The notes below the pieces were generated by a model that saw nothing but the letters and a program-made list of their open reading frames with translations, searched no databases and was not told the DNA's origin. The translations under genes were made by a program, and so were the position numbers. DNA of 64,000 nt from Rotaria socialis (taxonomy: Eukaryota; Rotifera; Eurotatoria; Philodinida; Philodinidae). The stretch's first letter is position 1; the number at the start of each line of letters is the position of its first letter. Where the stretch lies: contig CAJNYU010000033.1 in the NCBI GenBank assembly GCA_905331475.1, positions 1-64,000 of the forward strand. Reading direction: 5' to 3'. Shown here one piece after another: positions 48,919 through 60,300 of the stretch.

Positions 48919-49379
48919 CAGGGTTGTCACCTGATGAAGCCCAAAAAGCGGAAAACTAATGCTGAAAAGCGGAAAACTAATGCTGAAAAGCGGAAAACTA
49001 ATGCTGAAAAGCGGAAAACTAATGTTGAAAAGCGGAAAGAAAAACAGAAAAAGCGGGAAAAAAAGCGGAAGCTTATATTGCTGCGGATTTGTGGTGCTTC
49101 TGAGAATATTAGCCATTTTTTTCATATTTATTAGATTTCTTTTTATTTGATCAAAGTTTCAAGACATAAAAGAATGATGGCTCACGGTATTTGTGAACAA
49201 TAAGAATTGATTCAATAATATCAAATATTATTCTGTACGTAGGTTTGATATGCAACACGTTTTATACGAAAAAGCGGAACAGCGGAAAAATAGCGGGAAA
49301 AAATTAAAAAAGCAGAACAGCGGAAAAAAATTGAAAAAGCGGAAACTTTCCGCAAAAAGCGGAAGAGGTGGTAACCTTG
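48919..49379. mobile_element. hAT-type MITE with internal AGCGGAAA repeats
   Basis: A 461-bp non-autonomous element. The left end reads cagggttgtcacct; the complement of the right end reads caaggttaccacct, so the terminal inverted repeats match at 12 of 14 positions. Identical 8-bp target-site duplications (aatatggg) flank it, the length typical of hAT insertions. The inside is filled with the motif AGCGGAAA in direct orientation: a 21-bp tandem block at 48950-49030 and scattered copies at 49268-49365, ending in the palindrome gcggaaactttccgc. It encodes no transposase. Confidence 0.9.
48948..49034. repeat. 21-bp minisatellite inside the MITE
   Basis: About four copies of aaaagcggaaaactaatgctg in tandem, nearly perfect, with one copy changed to atgttg. 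All three frames are open on both strands because the unit is a multiple of three, which creates misleading open frames of 60-70 codons here. Confidence 0.9.
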
Positions 49380-49387
49380 AATATGGG
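49380..49387 (+). repeat. Right target-site duplication of the MITE
   Basis: Octamer aatatggg, identical to 48911-48918. Confidence 0.9.
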
Positions 49388-49440
49388 TCAAGGAAAGAAT
49401 GTTGTCGGTAATTTGCTGTTAATTTAAGAAAATTTAATAA

Positions 49441-49551
49441 AAATCGGGTTGAGCTCCAACTTGACTAGAATTTTGACTTGTGACTTTACTCAAAGTGACT
49501 CTGACTTGACTTGACTGGAGCCAAAAAAAGTCTATGACTTGCCCATCTCTG
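49441..49551. mobile_element. Solo hAT-like terminus with GACTTG/CAAGTC subterminal repeats
   Basis: The right boundary reads gacttgcccatctctg; its complement begins CAGAGATGGGCAAGTC, a common hAT terminal pattern. The motif GACTT or its complement recurs about seven times over 49461-49540. The opposite terminus and a target-site duplication were not found, so this is probably a truncated copy. Confidence 0.55.
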
Positions 49552-50237
49552 TTCATTATTATGTACAAAATATCAAGTTTTAAATAATTCTATTGCACAA
49601 AGTTGAAAAAACACAACGAATGTGAACAATTTGTGATTCAATTCTTTGTTTTTAATATAAACAATAACTTTATTTTATTTATTTTTCCAACTCCACTTTT
49701 TATTTAACAAATTACATAGACAAACATGATGCCTCCATACTGAATATAGTATGCTTAGTTTCTTATGTAAGGTCGGCCGTATGCTAGCTTTAATTCTGCA
49801 TTGGGCCGGACCAATCTAAGCTTCGGTTACTATCTTCAGGCGAATCTGAGATTGGACGAAATCCAACATTGGCCGCTAACATATATACATATTTATATTC
49901 TCATAGAAGTAACGCCTATGTGTTTTGATTAGTTGAAATGATTGTTCTTAAATAACGCCAGAAAAATTCTGTTTTTTTTTAAAGATTGATGTATTTAATA
50001 ATCGTCATTGCTCGAATTGGCGTGATAAAACTCATCAAAAAAAAGCACTTACCATCCGAAGGTAATACAGTAGAACACATTATAAAACAATCAACTAACT
50101 ATATATGATTCTGCAAAAAATAAAAATCCACTGGTAACTCATGTATTCATCAATGTTGATCAATCGATTTTCATTTTTGAAACAGCTTTTATTCTAATGT
50201 AAACAATAACATATACTTTAAACTAATGTGATAAAAA
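49552..50237. other. Non-coding stretch, unremarkable
   Basis: AT-rich sequence with one GC-richer patch at 49770-49880 containing the short palindrome attgggccggaccaat. It should include the 3' end of the minus-strand gene to its right. No gene seen. Confidence 0.5.
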
Positions 50238-51569
50238 CTAAACCAAATGCTCTAAAAATCCAGCCATGTTTGATAATTTGTTGAATGGAATGATTGCATG
50301 CGTCGTATTAGCTACCCATAGTGTACCATAATGATCGAGAAATTCAAATCTTGTCACTTGTTCAATGTCTGTAAAAAATTTGCCAAGTACATGACCACTT
50401 AAATCTTTGATTTCAATCTTTGAATTAGGATATAATGAATAATAATGATGAAATAGATCCATTAGTATACATAAATGTGGTGTAGTTGATTCATAATTAT
50501 GTCTTACGATTGCCCAATCTTCTTGTTGTCGAACAGAAATTTGTGAAGTACATTTCCATAATACAAGAATATCATGACAAGCAACACCAAACAAATAAGG
50601 CGCAACTATTGATGACCTTGGACATTTATGAACTAAACCATTTTTAACTGAATCATTACTACATAATGACGACATACGACACGGCACTTAAAATAAAAAC
50701 ATTCTTAGTTAATATTGATTTTTCACTAACGTAAGAAAATGTTTGTTTGTTTCTCATTACTGTATGTGTTTGTGAATCTAATTGTGTGTCAACAATCTGT
50801 TGTTGTGTTATATTGATTTCAAGTTTTAACCCATCGTTCATTTAATAAATAACCATGACTTTCTATACGTATTGCAATACCAGCGCGTCGATCAGGAGTT
50901 AAAAATAAACGTTCATCGGTATTCGTATCGGTAAGTGAATGGTCAAATTGATGACTAAAATTATCAACCCATGTATTTTGTAACAGGTGCTTTTTATGAG
51001 ACTATGAAAATATTCAACAGGTCCAGCTTCTAATTCATTTTCAATTCATCTATGTGTTACAATACGACACTGAATTGGATCAACTAGATTGTGACATTTG
51101 GAATGTAAATTATGTTTACAAGATTTCAAACAACGTGAGTGATTCGGAATACAATGAAACGGATTTCATGACGAATGAATAAATGTTGCTGGACATGCAC
51201 GTGATGGCGATGATGATGAATTGGTTTTAACCATGGTAACCATGTTTTTGTCTAGAAGAAATCGGTTTCTTTTTCTTTTTCTTAACTTACATGACTATCA
51301 ATTCGATACCCTTGAAGTGATTCTATTTGTTCGAGTTGTTGTAGTTGGCATATATTTAATCGATCAAGAGTAAGTATTAATAGTATGCAGCCAAAAATAA
51401 AAACTAAACCCAATAGAATTGGAATGATTAATGATGTCAAACTGCATCGATGACTTTTCTTCAATAAACGAGGTTTCACTAAACGACTGGCATCGCCATA
51501 ATCGTGATCGCAATGAATTTTACTTATTTTATCATCAGTCAGTATAGAAATGTTTTGATTCATGTTCAT
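50238..51569 (-). pseudogene. Disrupted type II membrane protein gene, family unknown
   Basis: Exon 1 (51291-51569) encodes 93 aa with a hydrophobic segment at about residues 45-67 (LIIPILLGLVFIFGCILL) and a consensus donor, suggesting a cytoplasmic N-terminus and single-pass anchor. Exon 2 begins at 51251 after ttctag, and the last exon (50238-50687) reads through a cysteine-rich start (PCRMSSLCSNDS) to a soluble end containing IEIKDLSGHVLGKFF. Between them the protein-like reading (CLKSCKHNLHSKCHN, then LFLTPDRRAGIAIRIESHGY) jumps frames and carries TGA at 51166-51168, 51046-51048 and, in a later frame, at 50819-50821. I infer a gene inactivated by several lesions, or an assembly with errors here. 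I do not recognise the family; the closing segment has a weak beta-strand repeat look but no name is justified. Confidence 0.55.
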
Positions 51570-54500
51570 AAAATAAAACCTAAAATGTGTTTTCTTGAAC
51601 GATATAGAAAATAAAATGAAATTATAAAGTAGCTAGTTGATTCGATGGAAATAGAACTGTACGAACGAACGAAAGAAAGAAAGATAAACTTTTGAAAAAT
51701 ACTTCGAAAATAAATAAATAGACAGATTGACTAGTATATGAAAGGAATCGATCTATAATACTAGTAAAACAAGATAAAAAGAAAAATCATGTAAATATGT
51801 TGCTGTCGTCTTTCACTAGATGACATTTGAACAATTCGACACTTATAATGTGTACATAGCAATCGAGATAAATAAATTAATATTACAAGTAGATAGCATT
51901 CAATCTTTATTCGACTGTCAATTATCAACTATTATTAATATCGTATTGAAAGCGAATAATTATTTCAGTGACTTTCTACAATACATTTTTTTCTTTCAAA
52001 AAGAATTGTAAGCAAAAATTTTCGATTCCATCTATTCGCTGATCAAACTTGACATAAAAATGAAAAATCTGTTTATCAGAGCATTGTTTTAAAAAATATC
52101 AACATATTTATTTGATGTATTCTATCGATTGATGGCTGGGTTTTCTTTTGATTTATTGCGCATAAATAACTGTATTCACAGCTGTACTCCGACATACGCA
52201 AATCGAGTAACAGCTAAGTTTTCTAGCCATAATTTTGAAAGAAAATAAAGTTTGCTAAAAGTTTGTCTCTTCGAATGACTTCCTGCATATGAATTGAAAT
52301 GTGCTATAGAAGATCAGATATTTACTCGATAATAAAAATCGATTCTAACATTTAAATGAGTATATTCTGATTTTCCGTTTTCTAGATCACCGAGGCTGAA
52401 TATAATAATCGTTTGATGGAAGAAACGTAGCGGGAAGCATAAAAAGAAGAGAAAAGAGAAATGCGCAGCAAGAACCACAGAAATGTTATAATTTGCGTAG
52501 CATTAAGTAGTATGACAAGAAGAAGAAAAAAAGAAAGATTTAATCTACAATCATTTCTTCGTTTTCATAATACATTCATATTGATAAAGGATTTCTAGAA
52601 AAAGCAAAAATTGCTTTTATTGTTAAATAAAAAATTTTCGATCGATTATTTATTATTGACTTTCGAGGAATTGAGTCAATATTTGCGTCTAAAATAAGCA
52701 AAACTATATTGGAATAGATGGTATGTAAGTATTGTCAGATAGATTTATAATAAGAGAAGCACATTCAAAGGCTAACGATGTCTACAGAACGATAATCATA
52801 CAATATAAATATAATGCTGACTTGCTTGCGCATGCTTCTTTTTCAAAAAAGAAAAAGAAAGTTGTCAATTAATATTCTAGTCATCCTTTCCAAATGTTTA
52901 TCAACACAGTTTATACGTAGAAATATCAAGCATTCCTTTGGTAATTATTATGAGTGTAAGTACGAAATTGCATCTTTAATAAAAATAATCGAGTATTCAG
53001 AGTTGTTGATCTTTATGGGTATAATATTTCTAGTCGACGCTTTTACTTTTGCTTTTAGCTTGTTCTAATCATAAATTTTCAGAGAGAGAAAAAAAATATT
53101 CTGAATAATCAATTTACTTCTCGTATATTCAATTTTAGTTTTCTTTCATCGGATTATCGCTACATCATTGGAAATTTTACTCCTACCCATAATATATCAT
53201 CATTCCATATGTTATCTTGTGTAAGAGATAAACCATATCATAATCTTGTATCTATGAAATGCTAGAGATTATATTTTCTATAGACTAATTGAAGTTTTGA
53301 TATTATACGGATTGTATACTATGCGTTGTTTAGATATATTCTATATGACAATAGTTTTTGAAAAGAAAATTTTAATTCATTTTCTATGTTTTAGTTGCAC
53401 GCATAAAGAAATAGAGAAACAAACTAGCTCTTTGTGTTTTACATATTTTTTTTAATGTTGACGATCAGATTTTCGATGGTACATTCATTTATATTTTTTT
53501 GTCGTTTTTGATTGATATAAGACATTCTTTCTGCATAACTAGAACCATCAGAATGCTTTATCAGCAACTAGCAAATTCATAATCTGTCCGAATTGTTCTA
53601 TATAAACCAATGGGATGTGAAATAGATGCTAATCGAAACGCATCAATAATCATCATCATTATCACGTCCATCTTTAAATGGCTCTTTTCGTTACGTATCA
53701 AAAATGTAACATTGCTCAGCCTTTTCTTTTTTTAATGTTGTTTCCATCTGTTTTGTCCCATTAAGTCATGTAGCTACAAATGGAGCTCGTCATCATCATA
53801 TATATATATAAATATATATACATAAGTACAAATGAATGTATTTATTGGAATAAAAAATAACGGAAATAATATTCTAGAGAGCACATGAAATAAAGAAAGA
53901 TAGTTAGACGAGGGATAGTACAAATAACTGTGTTCCTGTTATTAATAATCGTTTGCACGGAAACTGGAGATATGAGAAAGTAGTAGAATGACGAATGAAT
54001 TTCTATTCGTCATAATTCTACTATCAGTAATAAATTTGTAAAATGTAATGTGCGTGTACGTGGTATATATACATATGTGTATGTGTATGGTAAGTGCCAC
54101 CGATCTGTTTATTCGAGTTTTCCATTTGCTGCTTTCTGTGTTTTTCTTCTTCGCGAGCTAAGATCGACCTCAAGTGAATAAAAATCTATCCACATTAACA
54201 ATCGATTACACGTGTGTGATACGTATGTATAAAAATCAACTCCAGCTCTGTTAATAATATTTCTTGAGTGACATTTTGCTTCGCTCGGATGCTTTCTTCT
54301 CTTGTTTTTCTCTCTTGACGATCACATCGAGATCCAACAAGGCAATGATTCAATGTACTTCGACTTCTACTATTCCTGCTACAGTTGTTATCAATGTAAG
54401 CGAGGGCCATGGTAAATGGCATTGACAAAGCAATAGAACCTTTGTTCCGCTGAGCAGCCGTCACTCTTTTTTTTCTATCCCTATGGCGATTAGTTTGCTG

Positions 54501-57378
54501 CCTCAATTTCATCATCGCTGCATAGGAACCGGAAGGAAACCGAACAAAATGCCACGCTTTCTATGTTTTTTTTGCCTTCATTTAAAATCTACAGCCTACG
54601 GCGCCCTGCGTCCACCATCAAGCGATTGCAGATGAGAATCGCCATGCAAAAAAACGGATGCTTTTGCACGCAAACACACGAAAACTTCCTTTTTTTTTCT
54701 CGTTATTTTCTTGTGTCTTCATTTATTCCATCTGTGTTGTATACATACGCATTTCTTCCCTTGTATGTTAATCATTTGACAGCGATATATGTTTGATTCC
54801 ACATGTATATATCAAAATCTTCTATTGTGATTGACACTTCGTCAAGGTAAATTCAAATATTAGTTTTGTTCGCTGAGGAACACAATCAATTCGCTTTTAT
54901 CTGTTATTCTTTTCTTTCTATTATTCTTGTTATAATTTTTTTTATTGAACGACGCCGTCTGGAATGCGTGAATACATGTATGCATGTAGTCTCGTTGTTT
55001 CGAATGCACAGTGAAGTCAACATCCGCGAATGAATTGTCTCAAAGAGCTATCCCGCCATGATGTGCACACACATACACACAGACATATACTAGATACGAC
55101 TGCACACTACTTCATGATGTTTTCTGGCGGCTGCGTTTTCTCTCCTCGTCTTCTCATCTTTCTTGTTCTGTTACTTGGTAGTTATAAAAGCATCACATTA
55201 GTAAGACTAGCGACGATGCCGACAACAACAATGATGACGAAGACGACAATTGAGTAGTGACATTGTACTTCTATCAAATCTTTTGTACTCATCTAAGGAG
55301 AATCGTATGATATATTATATCATTTGTTAAGTAAGAACAAAACTATCGATGTATGTACTTCTCTCTATCTTTGCCTCTGTTTTATTCGATTCATTGAGTA
55401 TTATCTTTTGCGTTAAATAATAATCTTTTTCATGTCTCAATGAACGGATTGAAGAAAATAGAATTGATCGATCTATTTTTATGTTGAGTTTTATGATATT
55501 TCTAAGATGATTGAAACCTTAAAGACAGAACCAAGAAAAATAAATGAAAAGTAAATATTGTCTACCATATTGATCAAGTGTTCGTTCGTTGATGATGTCT
55601 TTCTGAGTTTTTTCCTTCATATCTCTCTAATTAGTAACGAGATGCAGATTCGATCTTGTTGCATGCGCGACTGACTGAATATATCTGTCTGTTTTGCGGA
55701 TGCAAACAAGTCATATTATCATTCAACGAGTAAATATAGAAGAGAAAGATGGTATAAATTCTTTGACTGAGAAAGACCTAATGAATAAACATTGATCTTA
55801 TTGATAAGGATAGGATTGTCAATGCTTTATATTCTTAATAGCTTATGTCATTTCATGCTCATTTCTTCATCAAAAGTCTATTTATCCATTTTTCTAAATG
55901 CTTTAAGAATATTGTTCTAGTCTCGTATAGGCGACAACTGTTGGTATTTACTTGACATACATTTAATGCTGCCGTCACTCCCAATTGGTCTTAGCAAGAG
56001 TATAGTTAGACGTTAAGGAACGATAAAGAACAAAAGAAATTATTTTGTTTAAACTACTGTGGTCAATGAAGAAGAAAATTGCATACTATCATTACCAATT
56101 CCATTTTTTGTCACATGGTCTTTTGTATACGTATATTTATACTTTCGCAGATTATCTAGTCTCTTTCATTTCTTTTCTCTTTTATTTTTATTTTGTATTA
56201 GTTCGTCGATGTCACATTAAATCTATCGTCACCATCAAAAAAATATTCCCTGGTGAAAAATAGTGAGAATAATGACAATTTCCTTCTTTTTTTTCCTGTT
56301 TTCATGTCTTACCTTTTTAGTTTCTTTACTTTTTTCTTCCTCCTTTTCTTGTCTTTTCTTGTTGAAGTAATCACTACTTATGTACTGTCATGTAGTTGAC
56401 ACGAAACTACAAAAATCTAAAGATTGTTCAAAACAACAAAATTCAAATGAAGATGATGATGATGATGATAATAATTGCTGATTCTAGTCTTCATTGAATA
56501 TATGTATTCCGAAAAAAACCCTGTTTGTCTGCCGACATCTAATTATCACAAGTAGTATTGCAACAGCAACTGCTGCTATCGAACGTACTGTAACTATACA
56601 ATAAGATAAAGAGAAAACAGCAAAATCTCATGAACAGTTTACGCTCCTGATCAAGATAATTATCATCATTAAATAACACGATGATATCTATCGAAGAAAA
56701 TCGAAACGCGCACATTGTATAAGTATCACGCAAACGGTATCGGTAGCAGCACTTGCTTTTCTTTTAGGTTAGTGTCAGCGCCTGTGGAAAGAGTAGAAAG
56801 AGAGAAACACAGAGAGGGAAAAAAAGAAAATGGAGAACGGAGAAACACAAAGAATTTTATTAGAACGACAAGACGTAAGATGCGCGCTATGTATAGGATC
56901 GCAAACAAGCATGAGAAAAGTCATTGCGTTGTTCGCATGCTTATACGCGTTGATGATTATAGGGCGACGACGATCCGAAAACAAATCAAATGTAGCCATT
57001 ATTTACCGCATTCCTATCCTTGAGTTTCGCTCGTTCGTTGAAGATGCGTTCACAAATAAGACACACTGTCTTATATGTGAGAAAATAATCTTGACTAATG
57101 CCATTTCTCTTTCTCAATTTCTATTCACGATCATATAAATAAGTTCTCGTAGTTTGTTTCCTTTTTCCTCATTTTCATTGTTCTTATTCTATTCCAGATA
57201 GACTATTATAAAGTCAAAGCAAACAATAACAATAAAAATTTTATTTATATTTCCATTATTTTAGCATACTTAAGTATGCCTTTAATCTTATAGTTCATAG
57301 TTTGTGCCTGTGTGGCTGTTTTATCTGTATTTTTTATTGCTGTTATTATTATTATTATTAATATTCGACAATATTCCC
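51570..57378. other. 5.8-kb intergenic region upstream of the TRPC gene
   Basis: Non-coding, with an AT run near 53799-53821 and several TTTC/GAAA-rich tracts. It holds the promoters of the divergent minus-strand gene and the TRPC gene. Composition becomes less AT-rich between 54,100 and 57,100, giving some chance open frames on both strands (for example 54195-54515 minus, 56830-57138 plus); none shows a motif or a splice partner. Confidence 0.55.
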
Positions 57379-60300
57379 ATGTCGCGAGCAATACAACGAC
57401 TTATGAAAGATTATCGTAAAGCAGAGCAGTTAGTGGGACGTTCATCTAATGAACCATTTTCTGATTTTTCTAATGCTGCTACATTTACAACACAAACATA
57501 TGCACAACAAATGGCACAAATAAGACGTGATCCAGATTTAACACAAGATGAAAAAAAATATCTTGTTGCTGTTGAACGTAAGAATATATCATTTTCTTGT
57601 TATTCTATTAACTAGATAGTGCACACTTTTTTTATGCTCTATCATAACATTACTTGCCAAGAAGAAACCGTCCCAATTTTCTTATTTTCTCTACTATTTG
57701 TTTGCTACATTCTTTTCTTGTATCAAAGAAAAAAAGGAATTCATTTATTATTAATCATTAAAGATAGACAAGTATATCTATTTTTTTTCCTTTTTTGTTT
57801 TTGCCATTCATCTTGATCCGATAAATGAATACATTTAGACACGACAAGAAAATTCTCAAGTAGTCTTACTAGAAGGAAACATGAAATTTAGTTTTCATGA
57901 GGAGAAAACAAAACTTGACATTCAGAAATGAATTCGCTTCCTAAATTCCAATGAATCCAATCTCGAAAGAATACTGTCAACAAATATAGATGATCTTGAA
58001 TAAAAATAATGAAAATTTTCATTCAGATGAAATAGAATTATCGGGTTTCAGATATTCTAAACTGAAATGTCTATTTTTGCTTATTATTTATCCAATATAA
58101 AGTTCGGAAATGCCTCAAGGCAAGGAAATCTTATCCATGAAAATCTTATTAGCAAGAGAGATGTTTACAGATAAAAAGTCATTTGAAAAGCAATGCTTGA
58201 AAACCAGAAAACAATTAAATTGATTGATGGTCACTTTGCTCAATAAGAATTTAAATAAAAAAAAAACTTTAACGACAGCTGACACCACGGCCGCTAGTGA
58301 AACAATAATTTTCTATTCTCAAACTGTTTAAGTAACATATGGGACCCCTAATGCTAAATTCATATTTCTAGGTGGCGATATGGCTACCACTCGCCGATAT
58401 CTTGATGTGACATCGAAAGGACCGTCAACATTAGCCAACAATGACACTTCGATTGCACCAATTAATATCAATTGTTTAGATCCATTAGGTCGAAGTGCAC
58501 TTTTAATAGGTTTTTATAACGATCACAAAGAAATTCTTTTTTTTTTGATTGCGTGTTCCTTTTTGTTTTATAATTAGCAATTGAATATGAAAATATTGAA
58601 ATGATTGAATTATTATTGAATTATAATGTTGATACAGGTGAAGCTATACTACGTGCTATTGATGAAGAATTTGTTGAAGGTAAATTATTTAATGACATCA
58701 ACATGCTTATATACTTTTTATTTAATAGCTGTCGAAATTCTTCTTCATCATGAAGATCTTAAACTACTCCAGCCACCGCCGCCACTGCCTCCACCATCTC
58801 TACCGGTTAAGAATAATTCCGATAATGATAACAATAAAGTAAGTTGTCCTCATTTAAATAATGAATACGCCAGTTGTGCTCTCTGGTGCATCTATCGTCA
58901 TATGCTACATACGCTAAACAAAAAAGAAAAAGAAAAGAAATGACAACACAAACACATAGATATGCCGCTGCTTAATTTTCTTACAATATATTTGACATTG
59001 AAAGCTACTATTAACAACTTATTAGATAGAATAAGATAAGATTGTTTACGCTTGTTGTATTTTCAAATACTTGACAATCTGTCTAAAAGTCAATGCTTAA
59101 AGCATGTCTATCTTGAAAAATAATTGGTTAATGAAAAATACTATGGCGTTGTCAATCAAGAATGCTAATAATGGGTTGATTGAAAAGAAATTTCTTTTTT
59201 TCTGTTATGAAAACATCATTTAATATAGTCAACATTCTTGATCTATTCAAAGAAAAAGCTATGTGAAAATCAAGTATAATTCATTAGTCAATTTGTTAAA
59301 TAAATAAAAGCATAAAGAATCAGATATTTAACCAAAATACACATATGAATTATACTGTTTTAATATTATTTTTGTCTATCTTGATATAGTTTCCAAACAA
59401 TACTGCAATAAATGATAATACAAATCCATTATTCAGATTGGCCCAGCATGCATTAGAAAGAGAAAAACATGAACAACAACAACAACAACAACAAGGACAA
59501 TCATCGCCAGATATTTCAAATAAAGTAAGATAGAAAATTTCAATGTTCGTCCATTAGTTTTGCTTTTAATAATATGTATGTGTATGTGCATTAAATAAAT
59601 ATTTGAATTGCATTTATATACATATATATATATCCCTATACATATACAAAAAAATAGTTAAAAGTGGCTTGGTCTTACTTCCATACATCAAAATCAAATC
59701 TATCATCGACGACACATGGTGATGGCGTTGAAAATATAATTACTACTACTACTACTACACCCAGCTATGAGGTGGGTTTATTTTATTATAAATAATTCAA
59801 GAAGCTAAACTCAACAAATGCAACCTGCCTTCTTTGAACCTTCTTCTTTCAGCAATGTATCTTATCAGTTGTTTCCTGCTTGGAAAAATGTTCAATAAAA
59901 ATTTATATATTATTTCGCAGAAAATCACATGTGTTTATAATCATGAATAGTAATTTATTTAGTTTAGAGATTACGTCTTCGTGCATTTATAACATATTTA
60001 TTTTAAGCATGTAAATCTTCCGATTTATTATTATTTTGCCTACATATGTTGCATTTTTTCTATGTCTTGATCTTTCGCTTGTCGTCGTCCTGTTCTTCGT
60101 CTTCTTCGTCTTCAAACTTGTTTTGTTTTTAGAATCCAAAATCTAAATGGGCATTTATCCTACAGGCAGTACGGAAGAAGAACCAATCGGTAGGCCTGTT
60201 GATCGTATAAAGATGAGAGGGCTAAATTTCGTCGTATTTTCCTTTCTACGCTCTTCACGTGCATGAATGGATAAAATAATTTTTATGATCGACGTTGTCA

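Noticed and set aside
48907..49150. Three overlapping open frames with 7-residue repeats
   Set aside because: They are produced by the 21-bp minisatellite of the MITE, which stays open in several frames automatically.
54195..54515. 106-codon minus-strand frame, Arg-rich
   Set aside because: Lies in a less AT-rich patch where long frames arise by chance; no domain, no hydrophobic or cysteine pattern.
56715..57138. Overlapping plus and minus frames of 60-102 codons upstream of TRPC
   Set aside because: Open on both strands because of composition (GAGA-rich); no motif. More likely TRPC 5' region.
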